Below are positions 1 through 7,877 of a stretch of 25,974 bases of DNA, piece by piece (the first letter of the stretch is position 1; the number at the start of each line of letters is the position of its first letter). The DNA lies in IMG/VR virus record IMGVR_UViG_3300034062_008799, positions 1-25,974 of that record; one strand, written 5' to 3'. The stretch is from a virus. Both the position numbers and the translations under genes were made by a program. The notes under the pieces are model-generated. The model worked only from the letters and a program-made list of their open reading frames with translations. It made no database searches and was not told where the DNA came from.

Positions 1-567
1 TGGCCAATCACAATTGAAGCCGACGGCTTTGCTTATGACGGCAAAGGGGTGCTGCCTACACCCACATTGCGGCTGGGCAATGTCAATGGTGAAATCTCCG
101 CAATCCTCAATGAGGTAAATGCCTTCACCCCTGGCAACGACCTTGGCATGGCCAAGTTCACCAGAATCAGGACCCTGGCCAGGTTCCTTGATGCCGCGAA
201 TTTTGATGATGGGGTCAATCCTTACGGCACACCCAACCCGGCAGCGACATTTCCGCCAGAGATTTACTACTTTGACAAGAAAGAGCTTGAATGCCGCGAT
301 GTGGTGGAATTCAAGATGGAATCAGCGTTTAGTTTGGTGGGTGAACGGGGCCCTCGGCGCCAATGCCTCAAGCAATGCACCTTTGTGTTGGGAGGCGATG
401 GCTGCGGCTACAACGGCCCTAACTTTTTTGACGAGAATAACAATCCAGTCGCATCAGCCGAACTAAGCGTTTGCAGCCAGACACTGACTGGTTGTCGATT
501 ACGCCATGGCGAAGGCGCTGAACTTCCATACGGTGGTTATCCAGGTATTGGCAATTACAATGCCTGA
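1..567 (+). CDS. L: Minor tail protein L (lambda gpL-like), 5' partial
   Basis: The frame is open from base 1, so the gene begins before the window; 188 residues are visible. The C-terminal part matches the lambda gpL pattern: the stretch KKELECRDVVEFKMESA, then an RRQ motif, then four spaced cysteines (CTF, GCGY, VCSQ, GCRLR), ending in LPYGGYPGIG. In lambda, gpL sits in the tail tip and its C-terminal cysteines hold an iron-sulfur cluster; the same four-Cys layout is seen here, so the cluster is inferred. Gene K follows after 9 bp, as in lambda. An internal GTG at 49 could be called a start, but the upstream in-frame sequence (WPITIEADGFAYDGKG) reads like protein, so I treat the gene as truncated by the window edge. 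Confidence 0.9.
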   Translation, partial: WPITIEADGFAYDGKGVLPTPTLRLGNVNGEISAILNEVNAFTPGNDLGMAKFTRIRTLARFLDAANFDDGVNPYGTPNPAATFPPEIYYFDKKELECRDVVEFKMESAFSLVGERGPRRQCLKQCTFVLGGDGCGYNGPNFFDENNNPVASAELSVCSQTLTGCRLRHGEGAELPYGGYPGIGNYNA

Positions 568-576
568 TCGCCAGCA

Positions 577-1314
577 ATGAACAACCAGACCCGTGCTGCA
601 GCGCTGCTTGCCGCAGTGGCCGAAGCCCCCCGCGAAAGCTGCGGCCTGGTGGTGGTGGTGGGCGGCAAGGAGCGCTACTGGCCCTGCCGCAACATCAACC
701 CGATTCAGACCGATTTCAGCATTGATCCAGCCGACTACCTGGCCGCCGCCCGGGCCGGAACAATCGTGGCGGTGATCCATTCCCATCCCGACGGCTTCCC
801 ACATCCATCTGATGCCGATCGCGCCGGCTGCGAGAAGTGGGGGATCCCCTGGCACATCGTCTCCCCGCACCTGGGTGACGGCCAGGGCCAGTGGTTCAGC
901 TTCGAGCCCAGTGGCTGGAAGCCGCCGTTGATCGGCAGGCAATGGTCGTGGGGGGTTCACGACTGCTGGGCGCTAGTACGGGACTGGTACGCCGAGCAAA
1001 ACCTGCCCCTGCCGGACTTCGAGCGGCCCGCTGACCCAGAAGAGTTCCTGCGCCAGCCCCTGTTCGAGAGCCTCTACGCCGAGGCCGGCTTCTTTGCGGT
1101 GCCCCGGGAGCAGATCCGGGCCGGCGATGCCGTTCTGCAAAGCCGTTTCGTGCCCGGGCTCAACCATGTGGGCGTCATCCTGCCCGATGGCCGCCTGCTC
1201 CATCACGTAGAGGGCCGCCTGTCGAGCTCCGACATCTACGGCGACGGCCACCAGCGCAGCACCGGCCGGGTGTTGCGACCGCTTGCCTGGAAGGACAAGA
1301 GCCCCTGGACTTAG
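577..1314 (+). CDS. K: Tail assembly protein K: JAMM peptidase plus NlpC/P60 domain
   Basis: The 245-residue protein has two domains, as in lambda gpK. The first (about 1-110) is a JAB1/MPN metalloprotease with the complete JAMM signature: Glu20, then His68-Ser-His70, seven residues, Ser78, two residues, Asp81. The second (about 120-235) is NlpC/P60-like, with Cys130 in HDCWALVRDW, His197 in LNHVGV and a further His at 209/210. In lambda, gpK works with gpL and gpI in tail-tip assembly. Its peptidase domains are thought to help process a tail protein or the cell wall during DNA entry. All catalytic positions appear intact. It lies 9 bp downstream of L. The usual next gene, I, is displaced by two leftward genes. 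Confidence 0.93.
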   Translation: MNNQTRAAALLAAVAEAPRESCGLVVVVGGKERYWPCRNINPIQTDFSIDPADYLAAARAGTIVAVIHSHPDGFPHPSDADRAGCEKWGIPWHIVSPHLGDGQGQWFSFEPSGWKPPLIGRQWSWGVHDCWALVRDWYAEQNLPLPDFERPADPEEFLRQPLFESLYAEAGFFAVPREQIRAGDAVLQSRFVPGLNHVGVILPDGRLLHHVEGRLSSSDIYGDGHQRSTGRVLRPLAWKDKSPWT

Positions 1315-1320
1315 GGGCCC

Positions 1321-1580
1321 TTAGGCGCTCGCCGCCGGCCCCCCCCGTGGCGGTATCAAATCCAGTGCTCCGGGATTTCCGGACAACTCGAGCGGACTGG
1401 GCTGATAGCTGGCAGCTAGCTCCCAGAATTTGGCTGCCAGCTCCCGGAATTTGGCCAAAAATCGGCAACCCTGACTTGGATTTCACTGGGCGCCCCTCGC
1501 CGCCCCCCGAGCGTTTGCCGTTCCCCGGGCGTTATCAAATCGAACTATCCGGTATTTCCGGACAGTTCAGAGGCGCTCGA
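1321..1580. repeat. Paired dyad repeats and a 17-bp tandem repeat in the K/KilA-N convergent gap
   Basis: This gap between convergent genes has no ORF that I trust. Two similar segments, at 1353-1386 and 1533-1566, both read TATCAAATC and then TCCGG-N5-CCGGACA. The second forms an almost perfect dyad (AACTATCCGG / CCGGACAGTT, one mismatch). Both are preceded by a similar C-rich tract containing CTCGCCGCC. Between them lie two 17-bp direct repeats with one mismatch (AGCTCCCAGAATTTGGC at 1418-1434, AGCTCCCGGAATTTGGC at 1439-1455), 21 bp apart. They could be protein-binding sites or bidirectional transcription stops; no T-run follows the dyads. The second copy runs into the 3' end of the KilA-N gene. 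Confidence 0.6.
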
Positions 1581-2655
1581 ACAGCCAGCTGGGCCGCCCT
1601 GGGGGGAGGGTGCTGCCGAGATCACCGCAGCCGATTTTGCCCTGGCCGATCAGCTGCCAGCCATCGCGGCTGGCGCCGATGCCGTGGTGGCGCGACCAAT
1701 CGTTGATGCGGTGGGTGGTGATGCCCAGGATCCGGGCCAGCTCCGGGCCCGCAATCTGCTCACCTCGCCGGAACCGCCGAACCTGATCAGGCTCGATCGG
1801 CCGCAGGTGCCGGCAGACCATCGTTTCGGGTGGCTGGGCCGCCTGCCAGGGATCGGGCCCCGGCAACGGCGCCGATGAACGGCGACGGCGCCGGACCGGC
1901 AAATCCGCTGGGGTTGGGGTGGCCTGGGTGGCCGGCAGGGCCGCCACCGAACCAGTCGCCGAGAAATCTTCGGCAACTGGTAAGGCGGGCTTACAGGTTG
2001 GGGGGAGCACCAGCTGGGCATAGCGCTGCACCAACCAGCCCATGAAATGGGTGGCCAGGGGCCGGGCATAGCGCAGCGAGCGCGGCACCTCATGCGCCGC
2101 TCGGCCCTCGATGGCAGCTTCCACCTCCTTGGCATAGGCCGCAACGATCTCGTTCCAGTCCGCAGGGGCGGTCACCGCCGAGAACCCAAAAGCTGTGGCG
2201 GCTCCCCCCAGGGGGGTGGCTCCCGTGCCGGCCGCGGCGGCTCTGGCCCCTTGGGTCTGGGCCCCCTGGGCACCGGCATGCTGGGCCGCGGCGCCCTGGG
2301 CCTGCACCTGCAGCACCTCCAGAAACCAGCCATCCATCCAGACGGCAAAGGCGGGACTGATCCACCGGGCCAAATCCACGGCCAACCTGGGGTGGATCCA
2401 GGTGCCACGTAGGTGGTTTAGGCCTGTTGCAATCACCTGAATCAGGTCACCGCATTTTTGCGGCGACCCCAAATTTGCACCCAATGCAGCGAGGTAAGCC
2501 TGTGTGCGTTCAGATCTGAAATATGTGAACCATTCGCGGCCACCAGCCCGACACATGGCCGTGGCATTGACAAAGCCGTCAGCGGGCCGGCGCTGAATCT
2601 CCACACCGTTCCAGATGCGGCAATCCATCCCCATGGGGGAAGAAAAGCAATTCAT
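1567..2655 (-). CDS. KilA-N domain DNA-binding protein (phage moron)
   Basis: This 362-residue protein starts with a KilA-N domain (about 13-116). Key segments are IWNGVEIQRRPADGFVNATAMC, then FTYFRSERTQAYL, then HPRLAVDLARWISPAFAVWMDGWFLEVL, with the family's characteristic NATAMC and SPxFAxWM boxes. A low-complexity Ala/Gln/Gly linker (about 118-150) follows, then a middle region and an Arg/Pro-rich stretch. A C-terminal helix-turn-helix-like segment (about 303-325) contains GPELARILGITTHRINDW. KilA-N proteins of phages bind DNA and often act as antirepressors or regulators; the target here is unknown. It is antisense to the tail genes, next to a PspC gene, and separates K from I, so it probably has its own promoter and may be expressed in lysogens. 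GGGAG about 6 bp before the ATG is a usable ribosome site. Confidence 0.82.
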   Translation of the reverse strand: MNCFSSPMGMDCRIWNGVEIQRRPADGFVNATAMCRAGGREWFTYFRSERTQAYLAALGANLGSPQKCGDLIQVIATGLNHLRGTWIHPRLAVDLARWISPAFAVWMDGWFLEVLQVQAQGAAAQHAGAQGAQTQGARAAAAGTGATPLGGAATAFGFSAVTAPADWNEIVAAYAKEVEAAIEGRAAHEVPRSLRYARPLATHFMGWLVQRYAQLVLPPTCKPALPVAEDFSATGSVAALPATQATPTPADLPVRRRRRSSAPLPGPDPWQAAQPPETMVCRHLRPIEPDQVRRFRRGEQIAGPELARILGITTHRINDWSRHHGIGASRDGWQLIGQGKIGCGDLGSTLPPGRPSWLFERL

Positions 2656-2989
2656 GGGTTGCTCCCGCTCGAAACGGGGCTATCTGTAAAACTTGATGTC
2701 GCCACCAAGCCACCAGACATTACTGCATCCGTATGGAAATGGCATTAGGTGGAGGCTGGGCCTCCGATACCGGTGCCCAGGCCTGATGCCCAAGCTGAGC
2801 AGCGACAGACGGCACTGCTCCCGACGCCCAGCCTTGCGGTTAAGGCCGACCCAACCCCCAAAACGAGCGTACACGGTTCAGGATGAAAGGTTGGGAAAGA
2901 AAGGGGGGGCTGGAGAGGCCCCACAGCCACGGGGCTGGAGGGGGTTCCAGAGGCATGGCTCTGGAGGGGCTCCAGAGGCACGGGGCTGG
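2656..2989. other. Gene-free gap with tandem hairpin repeats 3' of the PspC gene
   Basis: These 334 bases carry no convincing gene; the small ORFs here have no recognisable features. The left part must hold the promoter of the KilA-N gene, but I see no clear -35/-10 pair. The right end (2929-2989) is a tandem repeat of about 26 bp in two full copies plus a partial third. Each full copy holds a hairpin; the best is CTCTGGAG-GGG-CTCCAGAG at 2959-2977 (8-bp stem, 3-nt loop). The array lies immediately after the PspC stop codon on that strand, and a run of C then TTTCTTT lies further on. It may act as a terminator or RNA-stabilising element. Confidence 0.55.
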
Positions 2990-3358
2990 TTAGTTGATGC
3001 CCAAAGCCTTTGCTCTCAGCTTTTCGGCCTCTGCATCCGAAATCAAAGCATCGTCTTTCATCTTTTGAATTCTTTCCAGTTGAAGCTGAACAGCATCCAG
3101 TGAAGGCCCCGCGGCCAGCCTGTTCGATCCGTCTTCCGATGCGGCTTTCCGCAGTTGCTCAAGCTGCTCTTTGCTCGCGACGGGAATTGCAATCCCCATA
3201 AGGATGTAAATAGGAATCCCAATCACGAAGAAAATAGAGCCAAAAGCAAACAGCAGACGGTAGGCCACAGCAGAGCCTCTGCCACTGACCTCTAACCCTT
3301 GGCATACCCCCGCAAGAATCGCCCCTTCTTTAACGCGATACAGCTTTGATTCAGACAT
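2990..3358 (-). CDS. PspC-domain membrane protein with C-terminal SHOCT-like motif
   Basis: The 122-residue protein opens with a PspC domain: LYRVKEGAILAGVCQGLE, then one hydrophobic stretch (about 34-60) that should span the inner membrane. After a charged linker, residues 93-120 (LERIQKMKDDALISDAEAEKLRAKALGI) look like a SHOCT oligomerisation motif. PspC proteins are part of the phage-shock envelope-stress response or act as antitoxin-like membrane proteins. In a phage, such a protein could protect the lysogen's membrane or block superinfection; that role is inference. The gene is leftward, divergent from I, with its own promoter candidate just upstream (3381-3409). It follows the KilA-N gene in genomic order and is separated from it by a repeat-bearing gap. 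Confidence 0.85.
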   Translation of the reverse strand: MSESKLYRVKEGAILAGVCQGLEVSGRGSAVAYRLLFAFGSIFFVIGIPIYILMGIAIPVASKEQLEQLRKAASEDGSNRLAAGPSLDAVQLQLERIQKMKDDALISDAEAEKLRAKALGIN

Positions 3359-3380
3359 GAAAACAAGACGACTTCTTCGA

Positions 3381-3409
3381 CATTAGCGGCGCATGACTAC
3401 CCTGGCAAC
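3381..3409 (-). promoter_or_regulatory. Sigma70-type promoter candidate for the PspC gene
   Basis: On the minus strand, TTGCCA (3409-3404) is followed by exactly 17 bp and then TAATGT (3386-3381). The predicted transcript would start about 15 nt before the PspC ATG. An independent promoter is what one expects for a moron gene silent to late-phage control. No experimental support is available. Confidence 0.5.
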
Positions 3410-3554
3410 AAAAAGTACATGGTTCCAGCAAGGCCGCGGCGGCAACTTGGACCATTTGCGTGCGGCCACGAAAATGGTGCTGACCAGACCGCTCGCGCCA
3501 ACCCCCACCGTGCCACTGGAGTGGGCTCCGTAGCCTGGGACTATTCAGTGGTCG

Positions 3555-4190
3555 GTGGCATTGGAGCGAACCTTGAGGCTGTACGGGCCCCTGGCCGAGC
3601 GGACCGGCTACACGGTTTTGAGCGCCAATATCGCTTCGATTGGCGAAGCCGTGCGGTTCCTGGTCGCCAATTGGCCCGATCTGGAGGCCCTCATCGCCGG
3701 ATACGACTGGCTGCTGTCGGAGGGCAGCTACAACCTCGGCGCCGATGAGATTCACTACCCCCTCGGCAGCGAGGACATCCACCTGGTGCCGATCGTGAGT
3801 GGTTCAGGATCGGCCGGCGCCAAGATTGTGGGTGGCATTCTGCTGGTGGCCGCATCGTTTGCGGTGCCGGGCATTGGCCTGGCGGCCTTGGGGCCCACCC
3901 TGTTTGGCGCCGGCATGAGCCTGGCCCTAGGCGGTGCCGCCCAGCTGCTGACACCCTCAACGCCCACTCCAGATCGCAACCGTGATCCCAAAGAGACCAA
4001 CTCCTATTCGGTATCAGGGGTGCAGTTGACTTCTCGAGAGGGCACGCCCGTCAACATCCCAAGGGGCCGCATCGTCATGGGCGCCATCGTCATCTCAGCC
4101 GGCATCAGCACAAGTGAGTTGCCTGGGGCGGGCGCCAACAAGCGATCCATGACCCTGGTGGAAGCGATCCAGGCGACGGGCAAGCGATGA
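3555..4190 (+). CDS. I: Tail assembly protein I (lambda gpI-like)
   Basis: The 211-residue protein has the gpI pattern. The N-terminus reads RTLRLYGPLAERTGYTVLSANIASIGEAVRFLVANWP (ubiquitin-like fold region). A central Gly/Ala-rich hydrophobic stretch (about 87-130) includes GAGMSLALGGAAQLLTP. The tail ends in VEAIQATGKR. In lambda gpI helps assemble the tail tip with gpL, gpK and gpJ. The size is close to lambda's 223 residues. The start is GTG at 3555, the first available after an in-frame TAG at 3531; TTG at 3561 is an alternative, since the Shine-Dalgarno is poor. The stop overlaps J by ATGA, so the two are probably translationally coupled. A 196-bp divergent gap upstream separates it from PspC. 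Confidence 0.88.
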   Translation: MALERTLRLYGPLAERTGYTVLSANIASIGEAVRFLVANWPDLEALIAGYDWLLSEGSYNLGADEIHYPLGSEDIHLVPIVSGSGSAGAKIVGGILLVAASFAVPGIGLAALGPTLFGAGMSLALGGAAQLLTPSTPTPDRNRDPKETNSYSVSGVQLTSREGTPVNIPRGRIVMGAIVISAGISTSELPGAGANKRSMTLVEAIQATGKR

Positions 4191-6373
4191 GGCAGATCCC
4201 CATAGACAGCCTGGTCAAGCTGCCACCATGGCCAGTGATCCAGGGGGCTGGCATCGGTGGCCAAAAAAAGGCCCAGGCCAGCCGTGGGGCCGCCACGGCG
4301 CCGGACACCCTTAACTCCACCCAGTACGCCCGGCTGCTGCTGCTGCTCGGGGAGGGCGAACAAGAGGGATGGCCGTCGGCCAGGGGCTATACGCGGGGCA
4401 GCAAGGCCTATGAAACCGCTCTGCTGAAAAATATTTATATCAACGGAACGCCAATTCTTAAGGCATCGGCAGATCCAAATAATCCGAAAACCACGGATTT
4501 TAACTTTCTAGGCGTTGTTGTTGAGCATCGCTATGGGACTGTTGACCAGTCTGCGATCAAAGGTTTCAATGCAACCGAATCCCAGCGAGGGGTTGGGCTG
4601 CCGGTAACAGCAGCGACGCCGCTGACACGCACGATTACAGATACTGCCGTTAATGCACTAAAAATTACCCTTAGCTGGCAAGCATTACAGCAGTATTACG
4701 ATCCCAAGAATAAGGTATCAAAATCGTTGACTTCCAGCATCTTGAAAGGTGGCGTCAAGTCACCGCAGGAGGGCGATGTCATTGCGGTGGAGGTCAAATA
4801 TCAGATCCAAGTGGCAACTGCAGGTGGCAGCTTCAAAACCGTGGTTGACACATCTGTGAAAGGCCGTTCTGGCGATCTGTTTCAACGCAGCCATGAAATC
4901 GAGATCTATGGCCCCTTCCCCGTAAGCGTGCGAGTGGTGCGAATCACCCCAGATTCAAACAACTCCAAAGTCAATGACACAATGGTTTGGAGTGACTATA
5001 CAGAATTAATCTATGCAAAGCTTAGATACCCATATTCGGCGTTGTTGGCGTTGCAACTAGACGCCAAGTATTTCAGTTCCTGGCCGCAAGTATCCGTAGA
5101 CCGGTTAGGTGTCAAAATTCCGATTCCTGACAATGCAACCGTCGAGCAAACCACCGGCCGGTTGATTTACTCCGGCATTTGGACGGGCAACTTTGCCGAA
5201 GCTCAATGGACGACCGATCCTGCCTGGCATTTTTACGACCAGGTCACCCATCCACGCTATGGGTTCGGCCATCGCTGCCCGCCTGAAACCGTCGATAAGT
5301 TTGCTCTGTATTCAATATCTAAATACTGCGCAGAACTTGTGTCTGATGGCAGGGGCGGTTTTGAGCCGCGTTTTGCCTGTTCAATCAACATCCAGAGCAG
5401 CGAAGACGCATACAAACTGATCAATCAGATGGCCAGTGTCTTTCGAGGCATGCCCCATTGGGGCAAAGGCTCGGTAACTGTTACGCAAGATGCCCCTGGC
5501 GATGCAATCGTCACCGTATCAAATGCAGACATATCGCCAGAAGGCTTTCGCTATGTCGGCTCCAGCCTGCGGGAGCGCCATACCGTCGCCGTTGTGCGGT
5601 ATTTCAACAACGAGAAACAAGACTATGATTTTGTAACGGTACAAGATAAAAAGGCAATTCAGTTATATGGGGCAAAGGTCGCCAATATCGACGCTTTTGC
5701 CTGCACATCACCTGGGCAAGCCCATCGCGCAGGGGAATGGCTGCTTTACACCGAACAATACGAATCAGAAGTTGTGATGTTTGAGGGCACCGTGGCTCTG
5801 GGGGTGGAACTTCGGCCGGGCCTGCGGTTCAGAGCAGCTGATCGTCTCAAAAGCGGCGTAAGGCGAGCTGGCAAAACCATTGCAGGCACAACAACCAGCC
5901 TCACTGTTGATGATGCAACCCAGACTGATCTGCCAACCGGGGCAGATGCAACGATCACCGCCAAGCTGGTTGATGGAAATCTGGAGACACGATTCATTGG
6001 TTCTATCAGCGGTGTGGTTGTTACACCAGCCCTGCCATTCTCGGCAGCGCCATTGATTGGTGGCACTTGGTCAATTGACAACAACGCCATGCGCACAAGC
6101 CTGTGGACGGCTATTGGCATCACCGAAAGCAGTCGGACGAAATATATGGTTTCTGCATTGCGCCATAATCCAAGCAAATATGACTACATCGAGCGTGATA
6201 TTCCATTAGATCTGCAAGTGTTTGCACCCCTTGAAATCAAGCCACCGGCGGCACCCTCCAGCGCAACAGCCATCGCCGTGGTAAATCCAGCCACACGGCA
6301 AACCGATATGCACCTCTCCTGGGAGGCCATTCCTGGGGCAGTCGAGTATGAGGTGGCGGTGCGCACCGTATGA
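4187..6373 (+). CDS. J: Central tail tip / host specificity protein J, N-terminal part
   Basis: The 728-residue protein matches the N-terminal two-thirds of lambda gpJ. Near the N-terminus come LLLLLGEGEQEGWPSARGYTRGSK, then KNIYINGTPIL and FNFLGVVVEHRYGTVDQ. The phage tail-tip core (about 260-480) has IYSGIWTGNF, the WHFYDQVTHPRYGFG motif, AYKLINQMASVFRGM and SNADISPEGFRYVG. In lambda gpJ forms the tail-tip hub and, at its C-terminus, binds the host receptor. The ORF stops inside what looks like a fibronectin-III domain (from about residue 686, ending LSWEAIPGAVEYEVAVRTV). The next ORF starts at the overlapping ATGA and supplies the rest of that domain, so the lambda-size protein (728 + 500 versus about 1132) is split in two. 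The central part is more AT-rich than its flanks. Confidence 0.9.
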   Translation: MRQIPIDSLVKLPPWPVIQGAGIGGQKKAQASRGAATAPDTLNSTQYARLLLLLGEGEQEGWPSARGYTRGSKAYETALLKNIYINGTPILKASADPNNPKTTDFNFLGVVVEHRYGTVDQSAIKGFNATESQRGVGLPVTAATPLTRTITDTAVNALKITLSWQALQQYYDPKNKVSKSLTSSILKGGVKSPQEGDVIAVEVKYQIQVATAGGSFKTVVDTSVKGRSGDLFQRSHEIEIYGPFPVSVRVVRITPDSNNSKVNDTMVWSDYTELIYAKLRYPYSALLALQLDAKYFSSWPQVSVDRLGVKIPIPDNATVEQTTGRLIYSGIWTGNFAEAQWTTDPAWHFYDQVTHPRYGFGHRCPPETVDKFALYSISKYCAELVSDGRGGFEPRFACSINIQSSEDAYKLINQMASVFRGMPHWGKGSVTVTQDAPGDAIVTVSNADISPEGFRYVGSSLRERHTVAVVRYFNNEKQDYDFVTVQDKKAIQLYGAKVANIDAFACTSPGQAHRAGEWLLYTEQYESEVVMFEGTVALGVELRPGLRFRAADRLKSGVRRAGKTIAGTTTSLTVDDATQTDLPTGADATITAKLVDGNLETRFIGSISGVVVTPALPFSAAPLIGGTWSIDNNAMRTSLWTAIGITESSRTKYMVSALRHNPSKYDYIERDIPLDLQVFAPLEIKPPAAPSSATAIAVVNPATRQTDMHLSWEAIPGAVEYEVAVRTV

Positions 6374-7872
6374 GCAGCAACTGGCAGACCTACACAACCT
6401 CCACGCCATCGATCGTGCTCCCAGGGGTGGCCGATGGGAGATACGAGATCGAGGTGGTGGCAATTGATGCCTTTGGCAACCGCTCCGATCCCTTTGTGCC
6501 GCCCACCCAAGAGGTGGATCGATCGGCTACCGGCGTCATCGGCATTGATGGCAGCGTCGAGCGGGTGATGGATGCAGCCGTGGTGGCGCTGGGCAAATGG
6601 GTGGTGCAGGCCAGCTGGGCCCAGGTCGACAACGATTCGCTGAGCGTGGCAATTCGGCATTCGCCGGACATATCAGGCGCCACTTGGTCAACCAGCAACC
6701 CTCTGGTCAAAGGGGAAACTCCCAACGCCGAAGGTCAGATGCTGCTGCCGGCGTTGACGGGGACCTACCTATTTCGCCACCAAAATGGCAGCGGTGCTGT
6801 TTCATTAACGACCCCAGTTGTATTCCATGTCCCGGAATCTGCGGTAGAGGTAATTGCCACCATTGATGAAGCAGCAACAGGATTCACTGGTGTCAAAAGG
6901 AATTGTGCCTTCGATGCCTCGATTCAGGCCCTTCGATTAAACGATGAATACTGGGACGACCTGGCGTTGGATGGTGATTTTGATGCGTTGCCAGGGCCAA
7001 TTGATGAGTATGGCGCACCAAGGGTAGATACAAATACATGGGATGATTTGGCGCAAGATGGCAACTTTGATGGGTTGCCAGGCCCGATTGACGACTACGG
7101 GTTTGACAGCAAAAGGGCAACTTATTACTTTGCAAGTGATTTTGATGCTGGCGCTGTGAAAGATTTGCAGCTGAGCCGCATAATCCGATCTCGCTCCAGA
7201 TTGGTTGCCACTTCTTGGGATTCACTCCTGGGCCCAGTTGATGAAATTTTGAGCATTGACAATGCAACTGCAGAAAGCGGCATTGTCCAATTGGAATATC
7301 AAGATTCAAACGATGCCCTAAATTCCGGCCTGGCAGGCAGTTGGTCGGGCTGGAAGCCTTTGACGCGCAGCATTGTCCGAGCTCGATCGCTTCGGTTTCG
7401 AGCGTTGCTCTCGGTTGTTGATATAAATCAAGACGTTGTGGTTACTTCACTTGCTGTTCAAGTTGCTGTAGCCGCAAGCCTTAACAGCAATGCAGCACAA
7501 ACCACGTACACAACAGCGGCGCTAGCTCCGAACGAAGTTGCAGATTTTGCAATGGAACTGGGAAAGCTTTCGATGCTTAAGGCTGTTCAGATTTCCGAGC
7601 CATCGTGGATTAGATTCTACAGATCTAGCGAACAGAGAGCATCGGACCCACGAACATCTCCAGGCGGGAGCATTCAGACAATGATTAGTCTACAAAACAA
7701 AAAGCCCTATGGAGAAGGTGTAACTACTTTGGCCTTTGAAACGCTTATCCCAAGCGGGATCCCTTCGCTGCTGGGGGACTCCGCTGGCTTTGTATATGTA
7801 AGACTTGTAAAACAAAGCGCAGGGACAGGGCCAGTCACTATAATAACGACAAGTATTCCACTGGAAAACTAA
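6370..7872 (+). CDS. J-like tail tip protein, C-terminal part (split J)
   Basis: The 500-residue ORF begins in the -1 frame at the ATGA that ends the first J ORF. Residues 2-41 (SSNWQTYTTSTPSIVLPGVADGRYEIEVVAIDAFGNRSDP) complete the FN3 domain opened in the upstream ORF. The rest resembles the gpJ C-terminal half, which normally faces the receptor. It contains a 29-residue tandem repeat: WDDLALDGDFDALPGPIDEYG at 195-215 and WDDLAQDGNFDGLPGPIDDYG at 224-244. A degenerate third copy (WDSLLGPVDE) lies further on. The first ORF has no obvious slippery heptamer at the junction, so coupled re-initiation is more likely than frameshifting. A sequencing or assembly indel remains possible. The next gene starts 5 bp after the stop. 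Confidence 0.8.
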   Translation: MSSNWQTYTTSTPSIVLPGVADGRYEIEVVAIDAFGNRSDPFVPPTQEVDRSATGVIGIDGSVERVMDAAVVALGKWVVQASWAQVDNDSLSVAIRHSPDISGATWSTSNPLVKGETPNAEGQMLLPALTGTYLFRHQNGSGAVSLTTPVVFHVPESAVEVIATIDEAATGFTGVKRNCAFDASIQALRLNDEYWDDLALDGDFDALPGPIDEYGAPRVDTNTWDDLAQDGNFDGLPGPIDDYGFDSKRATYYFASDFDAGAVKDLQLSRIIRSRSRLVATSWDSLLGPVDEILSIDNATAESGIVQLEYQDSNDALNSGLAGSWSGWKPLTRSIVRARSLRFRALLSVVDINQDVVVTSLAVQVAVAASLNSNAAQTTYTTAALAPNEVADFAMELGKLSMLKAVQISEPSWIRFYRSSEQRASDPRTSPGGSIQTMISLQNKKPYGEGVTTLAFETLIPSGIPSLLGDSAGFVYVRLVKQSAGTGPVTIITTSIPLEN

Positions 7873-7877
7873 CCAGC

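Noticed and set aside
3351-3782. Leftward 143-codon frame opposite gene I and its upstream gap
   Set aside because: It runs antisense through the recognised gpI coding region and overlaps the PspC start; no domain is visible.
6356-6376. Programmed -1 frameshift joining the two J ORFs
   Set aside because: No X-XXY-YYZ slippery heptamer is present at the overlap (the codons read ACC GTA TGA); coupled re-initiation at ATGA or an indel fits better.
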